A stretch of 64,000 bases of DNA, from contig NZ_AP023213.1 of assembly GCF_014218275.1 (NCBI RefSeq), positions 1,032,001 through 1,096,000 of the forward strand, read 5' to 3'. Below are positions 54,484-63,461 of this stretch, piece by piece; the stretch's first letter is position 1, and every line of letters begins with the position of its first letter. This DNA comes from Citrifermentans bremense (GTDB lineage: Bacteria; Desulfobacterota; Desulfuromonadia; Geobacterales; Geobacteraceae). The translations under genes were made by a program, and so were the position numbers. The notes beneath the pieces are model-generated. The model was not told where the DNA came from. It ran no database searches and saw only the letters and a program-made list of their open reading frames with translations.

Positions 54484-56142
54484 CTAGAAGTGCTCGAACT
54501 GGTCGTCGTCCAAGTGGAGGTCTGTCCCCACTGCGTTCGTGACCGCTGCGCCGGATTTTACCGGTTGCCGGCTGAAGCTCATCGGCTTCACTCCCGACTT
54601 GGCGCGCCTTGCCTGGGGCTTCGAGCTTGCCTCTTCGCCAATCTTGAAGAAGGCGATGGAGCTTGCCAAAAGCTCCGCCTGCGAGGCGAGCTCTTCCGCG
54701 GTCGAGGACATCTCCTCCGACGCGCCAGCGTTCTGCTGGATGACGGTGTCGAGCTGCTGGATCGCCTTGTTGATCTGCTCCGCACCGGTGTCCTGCTCGC
54801 GGCTGGAGGCGCTGATTTCCTGGACCAGTTCGGCCGTCTTCTGGATATCGGGCACCATCTTGGACAGCAGCTCTCCGGCTTTCTCCGCTATGTCGACGCT
54901 ATTGCTGGATAGTTGCGAGATCTCCGCCGCCGCCTTCTGGCTGCGCTCGGCCAGTTTCCTCACTTCGCTCGCGACTACGGCGAATCCCTTGCCGTGCTCG
55001 CCGGCCCGGGCCGCCTCGATGGCCGCGTTCAGCGCCAAAAGGTTGGTCTGGCGCGCGATCTCCTCGATGATGTTGATCTTGCCGGCGATGTCCTTCATGG
55101 CCTGCACCGTTTCCTGGACAGCCTGGCCACCTTCCTTGGCATTCTCCGCGGACTTGACCGCTATCTTCTCGGTCTGCAGCGCGTTGTCCGCGTTCTGGCG
55201 GATGTTGGAGGTCATCTGCTCCATGCTGGCGGAAGCTTCTTCCGCGGCGGCGGCCTGCTCGCTGGCGCCCTGCGACATCTCCTCCGAGCCGGAGGAGAGC
55301 TCCTGGCTTCCCGAGGCGACGTTCTTGGTTGCGGCCTGCACCTCGGCCACGATCTCCCTCAGCTTGTAGACCATGTTTTTCATCGCCGCCAACAGCATTC
55401 CCGTTTCGTCCTTGCTGGTCTCGCTGATTTCGACGGTGAGATCTCCTGCCGCCAGCCGGTCTGCCGTTTCCACCCCGATCTGGAGCGGACGCTTGATGCT
55501 GCGGGTCACCAGGAGGCTTAAGCCTATAGCTACGAGGACCGCCACCAGGGAGATAGCTACCAGCATCATAACCACGTCATGGGTCGCCCTCATTATGACC
55601 GCTTTTGCCCCCTGCATGCTCTTGTTGGCGTCCGTCGCCAGCTTGGTGGCGGCATCCTCCATCTTGTGGGTCTCGTCCTTGTATGCTCCTACGGCGGCGT
55701 TTGCCTCGGCAGGCGTCTTGAGTTTGCCTTCCTTGATGGCGGCGAACACCTTGTCCACGCCGGCCTTGTAGAGGACCAGGTTCTCCTTAACCGCCTTCAC
55801 CTTCTCCACGTCGTCCGGTTGAGTTGCCACTTTTTCCAGGTCGGTTACACGCTCGTGGACTTTTTCAGTTTCCTCCTGCCATTTCTGGTAATACCCGTCC
55901 ACCTTCTTCATGTCCTCGATGTTGAGGAACATGTCTTTCTCGTAACGTCGCAGGCCGAGCACGTTGGCCCGCGCCCTTGCCGAGTGCTCTGCCAGGCGCC
56001 CTTCGCTATCGAGGAGCGTCACAATCGTCTTTTCGCCCGACTGGACACCCCAATAGCCGGTTCCTGCTACCACCATCAGGAGCAGCAATACCAGTCCAAA
56101 ACTCAGCAGTAACCGCGTCCCTATCTTCATGTTGTTTAACAT
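54484..56142 (-). CDS. Methyl-accepting chemotaxis protein
   Basis: A 552-residue transmembrane chemoreceptor. Membrane helix 1 is at about 8-30, a periplasmic helical-bundle sensor domain (residues 31-187, containing many Lys/Glu heptads) follows, then helix 2 (about 188-212), a HAMP domain and the cytoplasmic signalling rod with the conserved tip [23 protein letters not shown]. The ligand is unknown. GGAGGA precedes the ATG. A sigma-28-like promoter lies upstream on the same strand, tying it to motility gene expression. Confidence 0.93.
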   Translation of the reverse strand: MLNNMKIGTRLLLSFGLVLLLLMVVAGTGYWGVQSGEKTIVTLLDSEGRLAEHSARARANVLGLRRYEKDMFLNIEDMKKVDGYYQKWQEETEKVHERVTDLEKVATQPDDVEKVKAVKENLVLYKAGVDKVFAAIKEGKLKTPAEANAAVGAYKDETHKMEDAATKLATDANKSMQGAKAVIMRATHDVVMMLVAISLVAVLVAIGLSLLVTRSIKRPLQIGVETADRLAAGDLTVEISETSKDETGMLLAAMKNMVYKLREIVAEVQAATKNVASGSQELSSGSEEMSQGASEQAAAAEEASASMEQMTSNIRQNADNALQTEKIAVKSAENAKEGGQAVQETVQAMKDIAGKINIIEEIARQTNLLALNAAIEAARAGEHGKGFAVVASEVRKLAERSQKAAAEISQLSSNSVDIAEKAGELLSKMVPDIQKTAELVQEISASSREQDTGAEQINKAIQQLDTVIQQNAGASEEMSSTAEELASQAELLASSIAFFKIGEEASSKPQARRAKSGVKPMSFSRQPVKSGAAVTNAVGTDLHLDDDQFEHF

Positions 56143-56223
56143 CTTGCTCCTCCATGATTTGGTGTTGCTCTAGTTAAGGGTATCTAGGCCGCTGACTCTA
56201 AAGCGGTTTGATCACATTAAGAT

Positions 56224-56250
56224 CTATCGACCATATTCTTCATGGGTTTA
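56224..56250 (-). promoter_or_regulatory. Sigma-28-like promoter of the chemoreceptor
   Basis: On the minus strand TAAA (56250-56247), 15 bases, GTCGATAG (56231-56224): six of eight -10 positions match GCCGATAA and the -35 is perfect. It lies about 80 bases before the ATG. The remainder of the 374-base gap (56143-56516) shows no gene. Confidence 0.5.
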
Positions 56251-56516
56251 GGGGAAATTTCGTAAACGTCGAATGTTTTCCCCTAGGAGAGCGGGAGGGG
56301 CACCCTGCACATTCCTCTTCAGGGAACCGGAGAGGGCCAATCGCTCAGGCTCCTCATAAAGTTTGAGGGGGTAAGAGGGGCTGGGATCCTGATCTATTTG
56401 CTGACGCTTTTGGGGGAAGGAGTTGGTGCGGCACTGCCTTTAAGCGGGCCTTGACGGGGAAGGTGAGATGTCGCAGGAAAAGAGGCTTGAAGCCGGATGA
56501 GCCGCGTGTTTTGCGG

Positions 56517-57188
56517 TCACGCCGGCTCGTATTTGTAACCTGCACCGTAGATCGAGTGGATGATCTCCTGGTCGGGGGCTACTGCGGCGATCTTCTTCCT
56601 GAGTTTCTTGATGTGGCTGTCTATGGTCCGGTCGCTGACGATGCGCTGGTCCGAGTAGATGCGGTCCATCAGCTGGCTGCGGGAGTAGATCCGGCCGGGG
56701 TTCTGGTAGAGAAAGTGCAGGAGTTTGAACTCGACCACGGTGAGCTCCAGGTCGCGCCCTTCGAAGCGCGCCGAGTAGCGCTCGGCGTCGAGGGTGAGGC
56801 CTGGCGTCTGCACCGGGGCCTGCTCCCCGGCCCGCCGCAGCACCGTCTTAACCCTCGCCACTACCTCGCGGGGGCTGAAGGGCTTGCAGATGTAGTCGTC
56901 GGCCCCAAGCTCCAGGCCGAGCAGGCGGTCTATCTCTTCGACCCGCGCCGTGATCATGATGATGGGGAGCTGTGAAAAGGTTCTGATCTCCTTGCATATT
57001 TCGAGACCGTCGCGCCCCGGGAGCATCAGGTCCAAGAGCACCAGGTCCGGCTGCTGCTCCCTGACCCGCGGCAGCACCTCGGCTCCGTCCGCAATCCACG
57101 AAGTCTCGAATCCCGACTGCTTCAGGTAGTCCGCCAGAAGGCTCGCCAGCTTCTCCTCATCCTCTACGATCAATATTCTCTGTGTCAT
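56517..57188 (-). CDS. BaeR-like response regulator
   Basis: A 223-residue OmpR/PhoB-type regulator. The receiver has the acidic pair in ILIVEDEEKLASLL, phospho-acceptor Asp53 in LVLLDLMLPGRDGL, and the BaeR-like stretch EIDRLLGLELGADDYICKPFSPREVVARVK. The winged-helix domain ends SDRTIDSHIKKLRKKI and YGAGYKYEP. The sequence is strikingly close to E. coli BaeR, which controls envelope-stress and drug-efflux genes. It overlaps the kinase gene by four bases. ATG 57188 is the only sensible start; the long open frame beyond it is a shadow of the kinase. Confidence 0.92.
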   Translation of the reverse strand: MTQRILIVEDEEKLASLLADYLKQSGFETSWIADGAEVLPRVREQQPDLVLLDLMLPGRDGLEICKEIRTFSQLPIIMITARVEEIDRLLGLELGADDYICKPFSPREVVARVKTVLRRAGEQAPVQTPGLTLDAERYSARFEGRDLELTVVEFKLLHFLYQNPGRIYSRSQLMDRIYSDQRIVSDRTIDSHIKKLRKKIAAVAPDQEIIHSIYGAGYKYEPA

Positions 57189-58630
57189 GTCCTGCTCCCG
57201 GTAAGCGGCAGTTCCACCCTGATCAGCACCCCGCCGTGCGGGGAGGGAAGGGCGTCTATGGTTCCTTCGTGGGCCTCGACGATGTTCTTGCAGATGGCAA
57301 GGCCGAGCCCCGCCCCCCCCTTGGCGCGGTTGCGCGAGCTTTCCACCCGGTACAGCCGGTCGAAAAGGCGCTCCAGTTGGTCCGGCGCCACTCCCGGCGC
57401 GCTGTCGGCGAACTCCACCTGCGCGAGGTTTTGCCCGCAGTGAAGCTTCACCGAGAGTTGGCCGCCGGCGTCGGTGTACTTGAGCGAGTTGTCCAAAAGG
57501 TTGGAGAAAAGCTGGTGCAGACGATCCGGGTCGGCGAAGACGGTGCAGCCGTCGGCCCGGGGGAGCTCGATGGAGAGGCTGATCCCCTTTTGCATGAATT
57601 CCTGCCCCAGGGAACTCAGCGCATCCTCTAGCACTTCCTTCAGCTCGATCTTCTCCTTGCGGTAGGTCAGCGCCCCGATGTCGTAGAGGGAGATCTGGTA
57701 GAGGTCGTCGACCAGGCGGCTTAGGTGCATCACCTCGCCGTGCAGGGAGCGCATCGACTCCGGGCCCGCCTGGCGCACCCCGTCCTGGATCGCCTCGATC
57801 TCGCCGCGCAGGATGGCAAGCGGCGTGCGCAGCTCGTGCGAGACGTCGGCCACCCAGCGCCGGCGCGCCCGCTCGTTGTTCTCCAGGCTGAGTGCGAGCG
57901 TGTTGAAGTCGCGGGCCAGTTGTCCCAGCTCGTCCTCGGGGCCGACAGGCACCCTCGTCCCGTACTCGCCGGAGGCCAGGCGGTGCATGGAGGCGGCGAG
58001 CCTCTTTATGGGGAGCACCAGACGGTGGGCCAGGGGGAGCGAGATGGCCGCGGAAACGAGGAACATGACCACGGCGACCAGGCCCATGGTGAGTTTCTGC
58101 TGCTTGACGAAGAGGAGCTGGTAGGTGTCGGTGAGGTGCTGCCTGGGGCGCAGCCCCACGTACCCTACGATGCGGCCGGAGATCGTGATCTTGTGCAGTT
58201 GCACCGCCTCTTGGACGCTCGGAAGCCCTGCCAGTTTCGCCTTCTGCGCGTCGAGCAGCAGCACCCTCCCCTCGAACCGGTACTGGAAGCGCGGTGGCCG
58301 GCTGTGCCCGGAGAAGTTGGGAAACGGCGGGGGCGGCTGCATTCTCCGCTCGCCGCGCTCGGCCCGGTCCAGGTCGCTTGACTCCCTGCTTGCGGCGACG
58401 AGCCTGAACCAGGCTTCGTCGCTCCTGGCGAACTCCCAGTTCCCGTTCGCCTGGTAGGCCCGCTCCAGCACCTGAGCCAGCCGTTCTAGCCGGTCTTTTT
58501 CCATGGTGTTGACGTAGGCTAAAAAGCCGTGCCCGATGCTCCACTGCATGATGAGGAACATCGAGATCACCACGGCGCCGGTCGCGGCAAGCATGGCGAT
58601 CAGCAGCCTGTATTTGATCATTATCTTCAT
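57185..58630 (-). CDS. BaeS-like sensor histidine kinase
   Basis: A 481-residue membrane kinase. Membrane helix 1 at about 8-28, a periplasmic sensor region of about 135 residues (with the BaeS-like NGNWEFARSDEAWF), membrane helix 2 at about 165-190, HAMP, then HisKA with ADVSHELRTPLAILRGE and a HATPase domain with NLLDNSLKYTD and GGAGLGLAICKNIVEAH. It is first in a two-gene operon with the regulator. ATG 58630 is chosen because it gives a normal N-terminus; the frame is open further upstream. Confidence 0.92.
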   Translation of the reverse strand: MKIMIKYRLLIAMLAATGAVVISMFLIMQWSIGHGFLAYVNTMEKDRLERLAQVLERAYQANGNWEFARSDEAWFRLVAASRESSDLDRAERGERRMQPPPPFPNFSGHSRPPRFQYRFEGRVLLLDAQKAKLAGLPSVQEAVQLHKITISGRIVGYVGLRPRQHLTDTYQLLFVKQQKLTMGLVAVVMFLVSAAISLPLAHRLVLPIKRLAASMHRLASGEYGTRVPVGPEDELGQLARDFNTLALSLENNERARRRWVADVSHELRTPLAILRGEIEAIQDGVRQAGPESMRSLHGEVMHLSRLVDDLYQISLYDIGALTYRKEKIELKEVLEDALSSLGQEFMQKGISLSIELPRADGCTVFADPDRLHQLFSNLLDNSLKYTDAGGQLSVKLHCGQNLAQVEFADSAPGVAPDQLERLFDRLYRVESSRNRAKGGAGLGLAICKNIVEAHEGTIDALPSPHGGVLIRVELPLTGSRT

Positions 58631-58844
58631 GGGTGAACCCGCTATTAGAATTGGTAACGCTGCCTTTTTATTAACACAGATGCCGGCAATGCGCCATCGC
58701 ATCTTCCGGTGCAGGATAAATTCCACAATTGCTGCATATTTTCTCCACATTGCGCGGCTAATGTGAAAACCATGGAAGGAGCGGAGGCTCCAAAAGACAA
58801 ACTACCGCAAAGGCAGCGCGGCTTCGGCCGCCAAGGAGAAGATC

Positions 58845-59417
58845 ATGAAAAAGTATCTTGCAGCAGCAATTCTCATCGTGCTTGCCGGTGCGGCGAGTGC
58901 GCAGGCGAGGATGGATGTAAGCGTGAACATCGGGGTGCCGGTGGTGGTGGCGCCGCCACCCGCAGCTACGGTGGTTACCTATCCGACTTATGCCGAGCCG
59001 GTCGCCTATGCCGAGCCTGGCGGCTTCATCTATTCTCCCAACCTCGGCTTCTACGTTTCGGTCGGGGCGCCTTACGACGTGATCTACCTGGACAACTGCT
59101 ACTACCAGAACCGGGGCGGCCGCTGGTTCATGTCCCGCAGCTACGGCGGACCCTGGGCCTATGTCACGCAGGAGAGGCTCCCCTACCGGTTGCACCGCCA
59201 CGACTACAACCAGATAGGTTATTACCGGGACCGGGAGTACAGAGCCTACCTGAACGACCGCGATCATTACCGGGGCCGTTGGTATCGCCCGGTGGCCATG
59301 CATGACAACGACCGCCGCGATGGCCGCTGGGGCGAGCACCGGGGCCGCGATGGCAACAGGGACTACGTGCGGAACGAGGGAAGGGACGAGCGCCGGGAGG
59401 GGAGGGAGCGTCGCTAG
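58845..59417 (+). CDS. Exported Tyr/Arg-rich protein divergent from the BaeSR-like genes
   Basis: A 190-residue protein with a signal peptide (cleavage after AQA near residue 21). The mature part starts DVSVNIGVPVVVAPPP, continues with Tyr/Pro-rich sequence, then SVGAPYDVIYLDNCYYQNRGGRWFMSRSYGGPW and ends in a long Arg/Asp/Tyr/Gly-rich tail (from about residue 125). Proteins with the same Gly-Arg-Trp-Tyr and Pro-Trp motifs occur in several Geobacter-type genomes, but I know no function. GGAGAAG precedes the ATG. Its divergent position suggests control by the neighbouring two-component system. Confidence 0.75.
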   Translation: MKKYLAAAILIVLAGAASAQARMDVSVNIGVPVVVAPPPAATVVTYPTYAEPVAYAEPGGFIYSPNLGFYVSVGAPYDVIYLDNCYYQNRGGRWFMSRSYGGPWAYVTQERLPYRLHRHDYNQIGYYRDREYRAYLNDRDHYRGRWYRPVAMHDNDRRDGRWGEHRGRDGNRDYVRNEGRDERREGRERR

Positions 59418-59494
59418 TCTGAAGAGGCATCAGGCGCAAGAGATGAAATCTCACTGACGAAGAAAATAAAATCTCCCTACTTTCGATACTTTCA

Positions 59495-59503
59495 TGCTAT
59501 AGT
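59495..59503 (+). promoter_or_regulatory. Extended -10 promoter for the DEAD-box helicase
   Basis: TGC-TATAGT (59495-59503) is an extended -10 element without a clear -35. Transcription would start near 59510. Confidence 0.4.
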
Positions 59504-59524
59504 TCATACTCTAATTAGCAAAGA

Positions 59525-59555
59525 CCCCAAGGCCTTCTAAGCTTCTGGGGTTTTT
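59525..59555 (+). promoter_or_regulatory. Hairpin plus T-run in the helicase leader
   Basis: CCCCA and neighbouring bases pair with TGGGG, followed directly by six T residues and then, 30 bases on, by the helicase start. This is the layout of a transcription attenuator. Confidence 0.45.
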
Positions 59556-59587
59556 TGTGGCATGCACATCGAATGACAGGAGTAATA

Positions 59588-61054
59588 GTGGATTTCAAAC
59601 AGTTTAATTTGCACCCCAAGGTCCAGGCAGGCATCGAGGCCATGGGGTACGTCACCCCGACCCCCATCCAGTTGCAGGCGATCCCGTCGGTCATCACCGG
59701 CCAGGACGTACTCGGCCTGGCGCAGACCGGGACCGGAAAGACCGCCGCTTTCGGCCTTCCCATGCTGCACCGCCTGGTGCAGGAAGAGCGCGGGCATGTC
59801 CGCGGCCTGGTCTTGGCCCCCACCCGTGAGCTCGCCGAGCAGATCAACGAGGCCTTGAACGGCATGGGGAAGCAGACGCGCCTGAGAAGCGTCACCGTCT
59901 ATGGCGGGGTCAACATCAACACCCAGATCAAGAAACTAAAGGAAGGGGCCGAAATCGTGGTCGCCTGCCCGGGTCGCCTTCTGGACCACATCTCCCAGGG
60001 GACCATCGACCTCTCCAGGGTCGAGATCCTGGTGCTGGATGAGGCCGACCAGATGTTCGACATGGGCTTTCTCCCCGACGTGAGGAAGATCCTCAGGGCG
60101 CTCCCCGGCAAGAGGCAGAACCTGATGTTCTCCGCCACCATGCCCGACGACATCCGCAGGCTGGCCCACGAGATCCTGCGCAACCCGGTCACGGTGCAGG
60201 TGAGCCGCACCGCTCCGGCAGCGACCGTTTCCCATGCGCTCTACCCCGTGGGACAGCACCTGAAGACCCCGCTTCTCTTCGAGATGCTGAAGCATACCGA
60301 CACCGAGAGCGTGCTCATCTTCACCAAGACCAAGCACCGCGCGAAAAGGGTAGGAGAGCAGCTGGAGAAGGCGGGGTACAAGGCGACCTCACTGCAGGGG
60401 AACCTTTCCCAGAACAGGAGACAGGCGGCGCTCGACGGCTTCAGGGACGGCACCTTCCAGATCATGGTGGCAACGGACATCGCCGCCCGCGGCATCGACG
60501 TCTCGCTCATCTCCCACGTCATCAACTACGACATCCCCGACACCCCGGAAGCCTACACCCACAGGATCGGCCGGACCGGCCGCGCCGCGAAGACCGGCGA
60601 CGCCTTCACCATGGTGACATCGGAAGACGACTATATGGTGCGCAGCATCGAAAAGGTGCTGGGTACGAAGATCGAGCGCCGGCGCATCGAGGGGTTCGAC
60701 TACGCGGTCCCCGCGCCGCAAAAGGACACCGAGTTCGCCCGGCCGCCCCGCGAACCTCAGCGCCGCAAAGACGGCGCCAAGCCGGGTGCCGGGAAACCCG
60801 CCGCAACCAAGGTGGGCGCAAAGCCAGGCTCCGCCAAGCCGGCGACAGCCCCAGGCGGCAGGAGGAGCGTTCCCATGCCGGTAATCGGCGCTAAAGCGAC
60901 GGAGCCCGGTGGTCGCAGCGCCACCGGCCGCCCTGCCGAGGGGAATGGTGCTTCGGCTGGCGGACGTGAGGGCGTGGGCGGGAGCGGGAAAAGGCATCAG
61001 CATCCCGGCGGCAACCGCCCCGCCAACCACGCCGCCCGCCGCAGCGGCAGGTAG
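59588..61054 (+). CDS. DEAD-box RNA helicase, RhlE-like
   Basis: A 488-residue ATP-dependent RNA helicase. Motifs in order: Q motif (YVTPTPIQLQAIP), I (AQTGTGKT), Ia (PTRELAEQI), II (VLDEADQM), III (FSATMP), V (VATDIAARGIDV) and VI (HRIGRTGRA). A C-terminal extension of about 110 residues is rich in Ala, Gly, Pro, Lys and Arg and probably binds RNA. It should remodel structured RNA, for example in ribosome assembly or cold adaptation. GTG 59588 is chosen because CAGGAG lies five bases upstream; ATG 59573 is an alternative. Confidence 0.93.
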   Translation: MDFKQFNLHPKVQAGIEAMGYVTPTPIQLQAIPSVITGQDVLGLAQTGTGKTAAFGLPMLHRLVQEERGHVRGLVLAPTRELAEQINEALNGMGKQTRLRSVTVYGGVNINTQIKKLKEGAEIVVACPGRLLDHISQGTIDLSRVEILVLDEADQMFDMGFLPDVRKILRALPGKRQNLMFSATMPDDIRRLAHEILRNPVTVQVSRTAPAATVSHALYPVGQHLKTPLLFEMLKHTDTESVLIFTKTKHRAKRVGEQLEKAGYKATSLQGNLSQNRRQAALDGFRDGTFQIMVATDIAARGIDVSLISHVINYDIPDTPEAYTHRIGRTGRAAKTGDAFTMVTSEDDYMVRSIEKVLGTKIERRRIEGFDYAVPAPQKDTEFARPPREPQRRKDGAKPGAGKPAATKVGAKPGSAKPATAPGGRRSVPMPVIGAKATEPGGRSATGRPAEGNGASAGGREGVGGSGKRHQHPGGNRPANHAARRSGR

Positions 61055-61070
61055 CCAGGTTACTTAAGCA

Positions 61071-61112
61071 AAAAAAGAGGGGGATGGGCACAACGGCCCA
61101 TCCCCCTCTTTT
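61071..61112. terminator. Bidirectional terminator between helicase and desulfoferrodoxin genes
   Basis: GAGGGGGATGGG (61077-61088) and CCCATCCCCCTC (61097-61108) form a perfect stem, with A-run left and T-run right. Confidence 0.9.
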
Positions 61113-61134
61113 CGTTTTCGTCAGGTGCCTTTTG

Positions 61135-61509
61135 TTATGCCGACCACTGCCCGTGCAGGTTGCAGTACTCGCGCACCTTGATCTCTTTGGCGGTCACCGG
61201 GAAGGTCGCCTCGGGAGCCTGCCCCGGCTGCAACTGGGCGCGGTAAACCTTGCCGTCGGCTATCACCTCGATCCACTCGATGTAGTGGGCGCTCTCCATC
61301 GGGTGCGGGACGCTCCCGACCTTCACGGTGATGCTTCCCTCTCCCCGCTCGACAACCGGCACGTGCTTCTCCTTGGAAGCGTCGACGGTGTTCTCCTTCT
61401 GCAGCGTCATCGGCGCCCCGCAGCAGACCAGTTCGCCCGCACCCGGATGAAATACCTCCACGATGTTCCCGCAGCTCCCGCACTTGTAGATTTCCAATGC
61501 CTCTGCCAT
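61135..61509 (-). CDS. dfx: Desulfoferrodoxin (superoxide reductase, two-iron type)
   Basis: A 124-residue protein that reduces superoxide to hydrogen peroxide without making oxygen. The N-terminal desulforedoxin domain binds centre I through Cys10, Cys13, Cys29 and Cys30 (CGSCG, VCCG). The C-terminal domain holds centre II ligands in [16 protein letters not shown] and EYCNLHG. The peroxide product would be removed by rubrerythrin (gene at 22039). It follows the DUF4350 gene after 23 bases on the same strand. Confidence 0.95.
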   Translation of the reverse strand: MAEALEIYKCGSCGNIVEVFHPGAGELVCCGAPMTLQKENTVDASKEKHVPVVERGEGSITVKVGSVPHPMESAHYIEWIEVIADGKVYRAQLQPGQAPEATFPVTAKEIKVREYCNLHGQWSA

Positions 61510-61532
61510 GTCATTCCCTCCTTTTGGGTTGA

Positions 61533-62288
61533 TTAATTATTCAGCCAGCCGGCCAGGCTTCTGGCCAGGTACCTGTTGTCATCATCAAGAAACTTGTTCT
61601 GGAACAGCGCATCGTCGCCGAAGGCGATGAAGCCTCCCTTCCCCACGTCGCCGGCAACGGCCACGCCGAAGCTTGCCGTCTCCTTCTTCTCCTGGACCTT
61701 GTCCATGTTGAGGTCCACCCAGGCCTGCGGCCCCGTAGCCGCGACCACGCGGGCGGTGTGGGCCAGGTTCATAAGCCCCCAGGCACCGTGCACGCTGAAC
61801 CGGGTGACCCCGGAGAGGGCCGGATGGGGCTCTATCTGCTGCACGTAAAACCTGATTGGGTCGTTGTCGATCACGTTCTGCCGCTCCTGGACCACGCCGT
61901 TGGTGTAGGTCACATGAAGGCTTTCGAGGAGCGTTGCCATGGGAGGGGCTATGTGCAGCATCACGGCCAGCTTGCCCCCCCCCTGCATGAAACGTTGCAG
62001 CGCTTCGATCTCAGCCGGGTGCAGCGCGTTGAAGGCGCCGCTGATCACGACGGCATGGGCACCGGCAAGCGTCGCGTCGCTGAAGGGCTGGTCAATGGTC
62101 GCGACCTCGGCACCCGCCGACTTCAGTATCTCGGCCAGCCCCGAAAGCTGCAAAGGCCCCGGGTTGTTGACCAGGAAACGCTCCCCGTGCCCGGTGTCGA
62201 AGAGGACCTTCTGGGCCGCTTCTCCCGGGGTGGTCCAGATTAAGGAGGCCAGTACAAGTATACTCATTAATTTCAAAATGCCAGTCAT
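61533..62288 (-). CDS. DUF4350-type exported protein
   Basis: A 251-residue exported protein with an N-terminal signal (about residues 1-25, cleavage near GEA). The mature sequence [15 protein letters not shown], then [54 protein letters not shown] is the class I glutamine-amidotransferase-like fold of DUF4350 and GldG/IFT52-type domains, here without an obvious catalytic cysteine. A late [22 protein letters not shown] is also typical. It would bind a ligand or partner in the periplasm. AGGGGG supports ATG 62288. Operon partner of desulfoferrodoxin. Confidence 0.75.
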   Translation of the reverse strand: MTGILKLMSILVLASLIWTTPGEAAQKVLFDTGHGERFLVNNPGPLQLSGLAEILKSAGAEVATIDQPFSDATLAGAHAVVISGAFNALHPAEIEALQRFMQGGGKLAVMLHIAPPMATLLESLHVTYTNGVVQERQNVIDNDPIRFYVQQIEPHPALSGVTRFSVHGAWGLMNLAHTARVVAATGPQAWVDLNMDKVQEKKETASFGVAVAGDVGKGGFIAFGDDALFQNKFLDDDNRYLARSLAGWLNN

Positions 62289-62399
62289 CACATCCCCCTT
62301 GAAGGAAATTTTAAATAGGACTATTCCGGTCTTGTTGGTCCTTATAACAGCATTGCCCCCGGCATGCAACTCTTTTTTTCCGTCAGGGGATTACCGGCG

Positions 62400-62429
62400 T
62401 TGACAGGGAGGCTGGCGCCGATGTATTAC
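62400..62429 (+). promoter_or_regulatory. Sigma-70 promoter for the Dabb/YchJ genes
   Basis: Perfect TTGACA (62400-62405), 18 bases, TATTAC (62424-62429), about 40 bases before the ATG at 62471. Confidence 0.55.
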
Positions 62430-62470
62430 ATGGTATCCGAGGCAACAACATCAAGTCAGGGGAGATAGAG

Positions 62471-62761
62471 ATGATTGCGCACATAGTGTTGTTCACGTTG
62501 AAGGAGTCGACTCCTGAGGGGATCGAGAAGGCAAAGGAGCTCCTTTTGAGCATGGAGGGGAAGGTCGAGATGCTGCGCCAGCTTGAAGTGGGGGTGGACG
62601 TGATCCGCTCTCCCAGGTCCGCGGACATCGCCCTTTATACAAGGTTCGACTCCCTGGAAGATCTCCAGGCCTACCAGGTGCACCCCTACCACGCCGACAC
62701 GGTCGCCGCCTACATGAGGAGCGTCTGCTCTTCCGTGGTCGCCGCCGATTACCACTGCTAG
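62471..62761 (+). CDS. Dabb-family (stress-responsive alpha/beta barrel) protein
   Basis: A 96-residue protein with the Dabb layout: [12 protein letters not shown] strand with the conserved His, a long helix, [40 protein letters not shown]-type second half (HPxH motif). Dabb proteins form dimeric beta barrels; a few are enzymes, most have no known role. GGGGAGA precedes the ATG. It lies 37 bases before the YchJ gene and probably shares its transcript. Confidence 0.88.
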   Translation: MIAHIVLFTLKESTPEGIEKAKELLLSMEGKVEMLRQLEVGVDVIRSPRSADIALYTRFDSLEDLQAYQVHPYHADTVAAYMRSVCSSVVAADYHC

Positions 62762-62798
62762 AAAGCAAAAACAAATAGAAACGAGGAGGAGTACCAGA

Positions 62799-63293
62799 AT
62801 GGAGCAATGTGCCTGTGGAACCGGTCTTGCCTACGCTGAATGCTGCCAGCCCATCATCAAGGGCCAGCGCCCCGCGGAGACGGCAGAGGCACTGATGCGC
62901 GCGCGTTACGCGGCGTATGTCAACGTGGAGACCGATTTTATCTTTGAATCCACCCACGCGAAGCACCGCGAGGGTTACGACCATGACGGGACCCGGGCCT
63001 GGGCCGCGAACTCGGAGTGGCTGGGGCTGCAGATCATCTCGACCAAGGACGGCGGCAAGGACGACAACGCCGGCGAGGTGGAGTTCGTCGCCCGCTGGAA
63101 GGAGAAGGGGGAGGAAAAGGTGCACCACGAGCGCGCCCTTTTCAAGAAGGAGAAGTCGCGCTGGTTCTTCACCGACGGCCTCCCGGTGACCGCGGCGCCG
63201 CAGCAGCCGATCGTGAAGGGCCCGAAGATCGGTCGCAACGACCCCTGCACCTGCGGCAGCGGCCAGAAGTACAAGAAGTGCTGCGGCAAGTAG
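62799..63293 (+). CDS. YchJ-family SEC-C zinc protein
   Basis: A 164-residue protein of the YchJ/UPF0225 group. It has a SEC-C zinc motif at each end: [16 protein letters not shown] at the N-terminus and [17 protein letters not shown] at the C-terminus, with an NTF2-like middle domain ([19 protein letters not shown]). SEC-C motifs bind zinc and often contact SecB or the ribosome; the function of YchJ is unknown. A strong terminator follows. Confidence 0.92.
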   Translation: MEQCACGTGLAYAECCQPIIKGQRPAETAEALMRARYAAYVNVETDFIFESTHAKHREGYDHDGTRAWAANSEWLGLQIISTKDGGKDDNAGEVEFVARWKEKGEEKVHHERALFKKEKSRWFFTDGLPVTAAPQQPIVKGPKIGRNDPCTCGSGQKYKKCCGK

Positions 63294-63321
63294 CGTAGCT
63301 GGAACATTATCAAAATGAAAA

Positions 63322-63353
63322 GGGGCGAGTGGAAACCACTCGCCCCTTTTTTT
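63322..63353 (+). terminator. Rho-independent terminator after ychJ
   Basis: GGGGCGAGTGG (63322-63332) and CCACTCGCCCC (63336-63346) form a perfect stem with a three-base loop, followed by seven T. Confidence 0.92.
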
Positions 63354-63410
63354 CTTCCAGGCTTACCGGGCAGCTTGGATATCCTGGCCCGCGAAGCCCT
63401 GCTACGACAA

Positions 63411-63446
63411 CCCGCGTTCCCCCCTTTGCGAAGGGGGGAACGCGGG
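63411..63446. repeat. Perfect inverted GTTCCCCCC repeat
   Basis: CCCGCGTTCCCCCC (63411-63424) and its complement (63433-63446) flank TTTGCGAA. It is the third copy of the unit seen at 44248 and 44329. Confidence 0.65.
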
Positions 63447-63461
63447 GGGATTCCTCTCCGT

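Noticed and set aside
57189-58544. Long N-terminal extension in frame with the BaeR-like gene
   Set aside because: The extension is Arg/Gly/Pro/Ala-rich shadow translation of the overlapping kinase gene; the receiver domain starts cleanly at ATG 57188.
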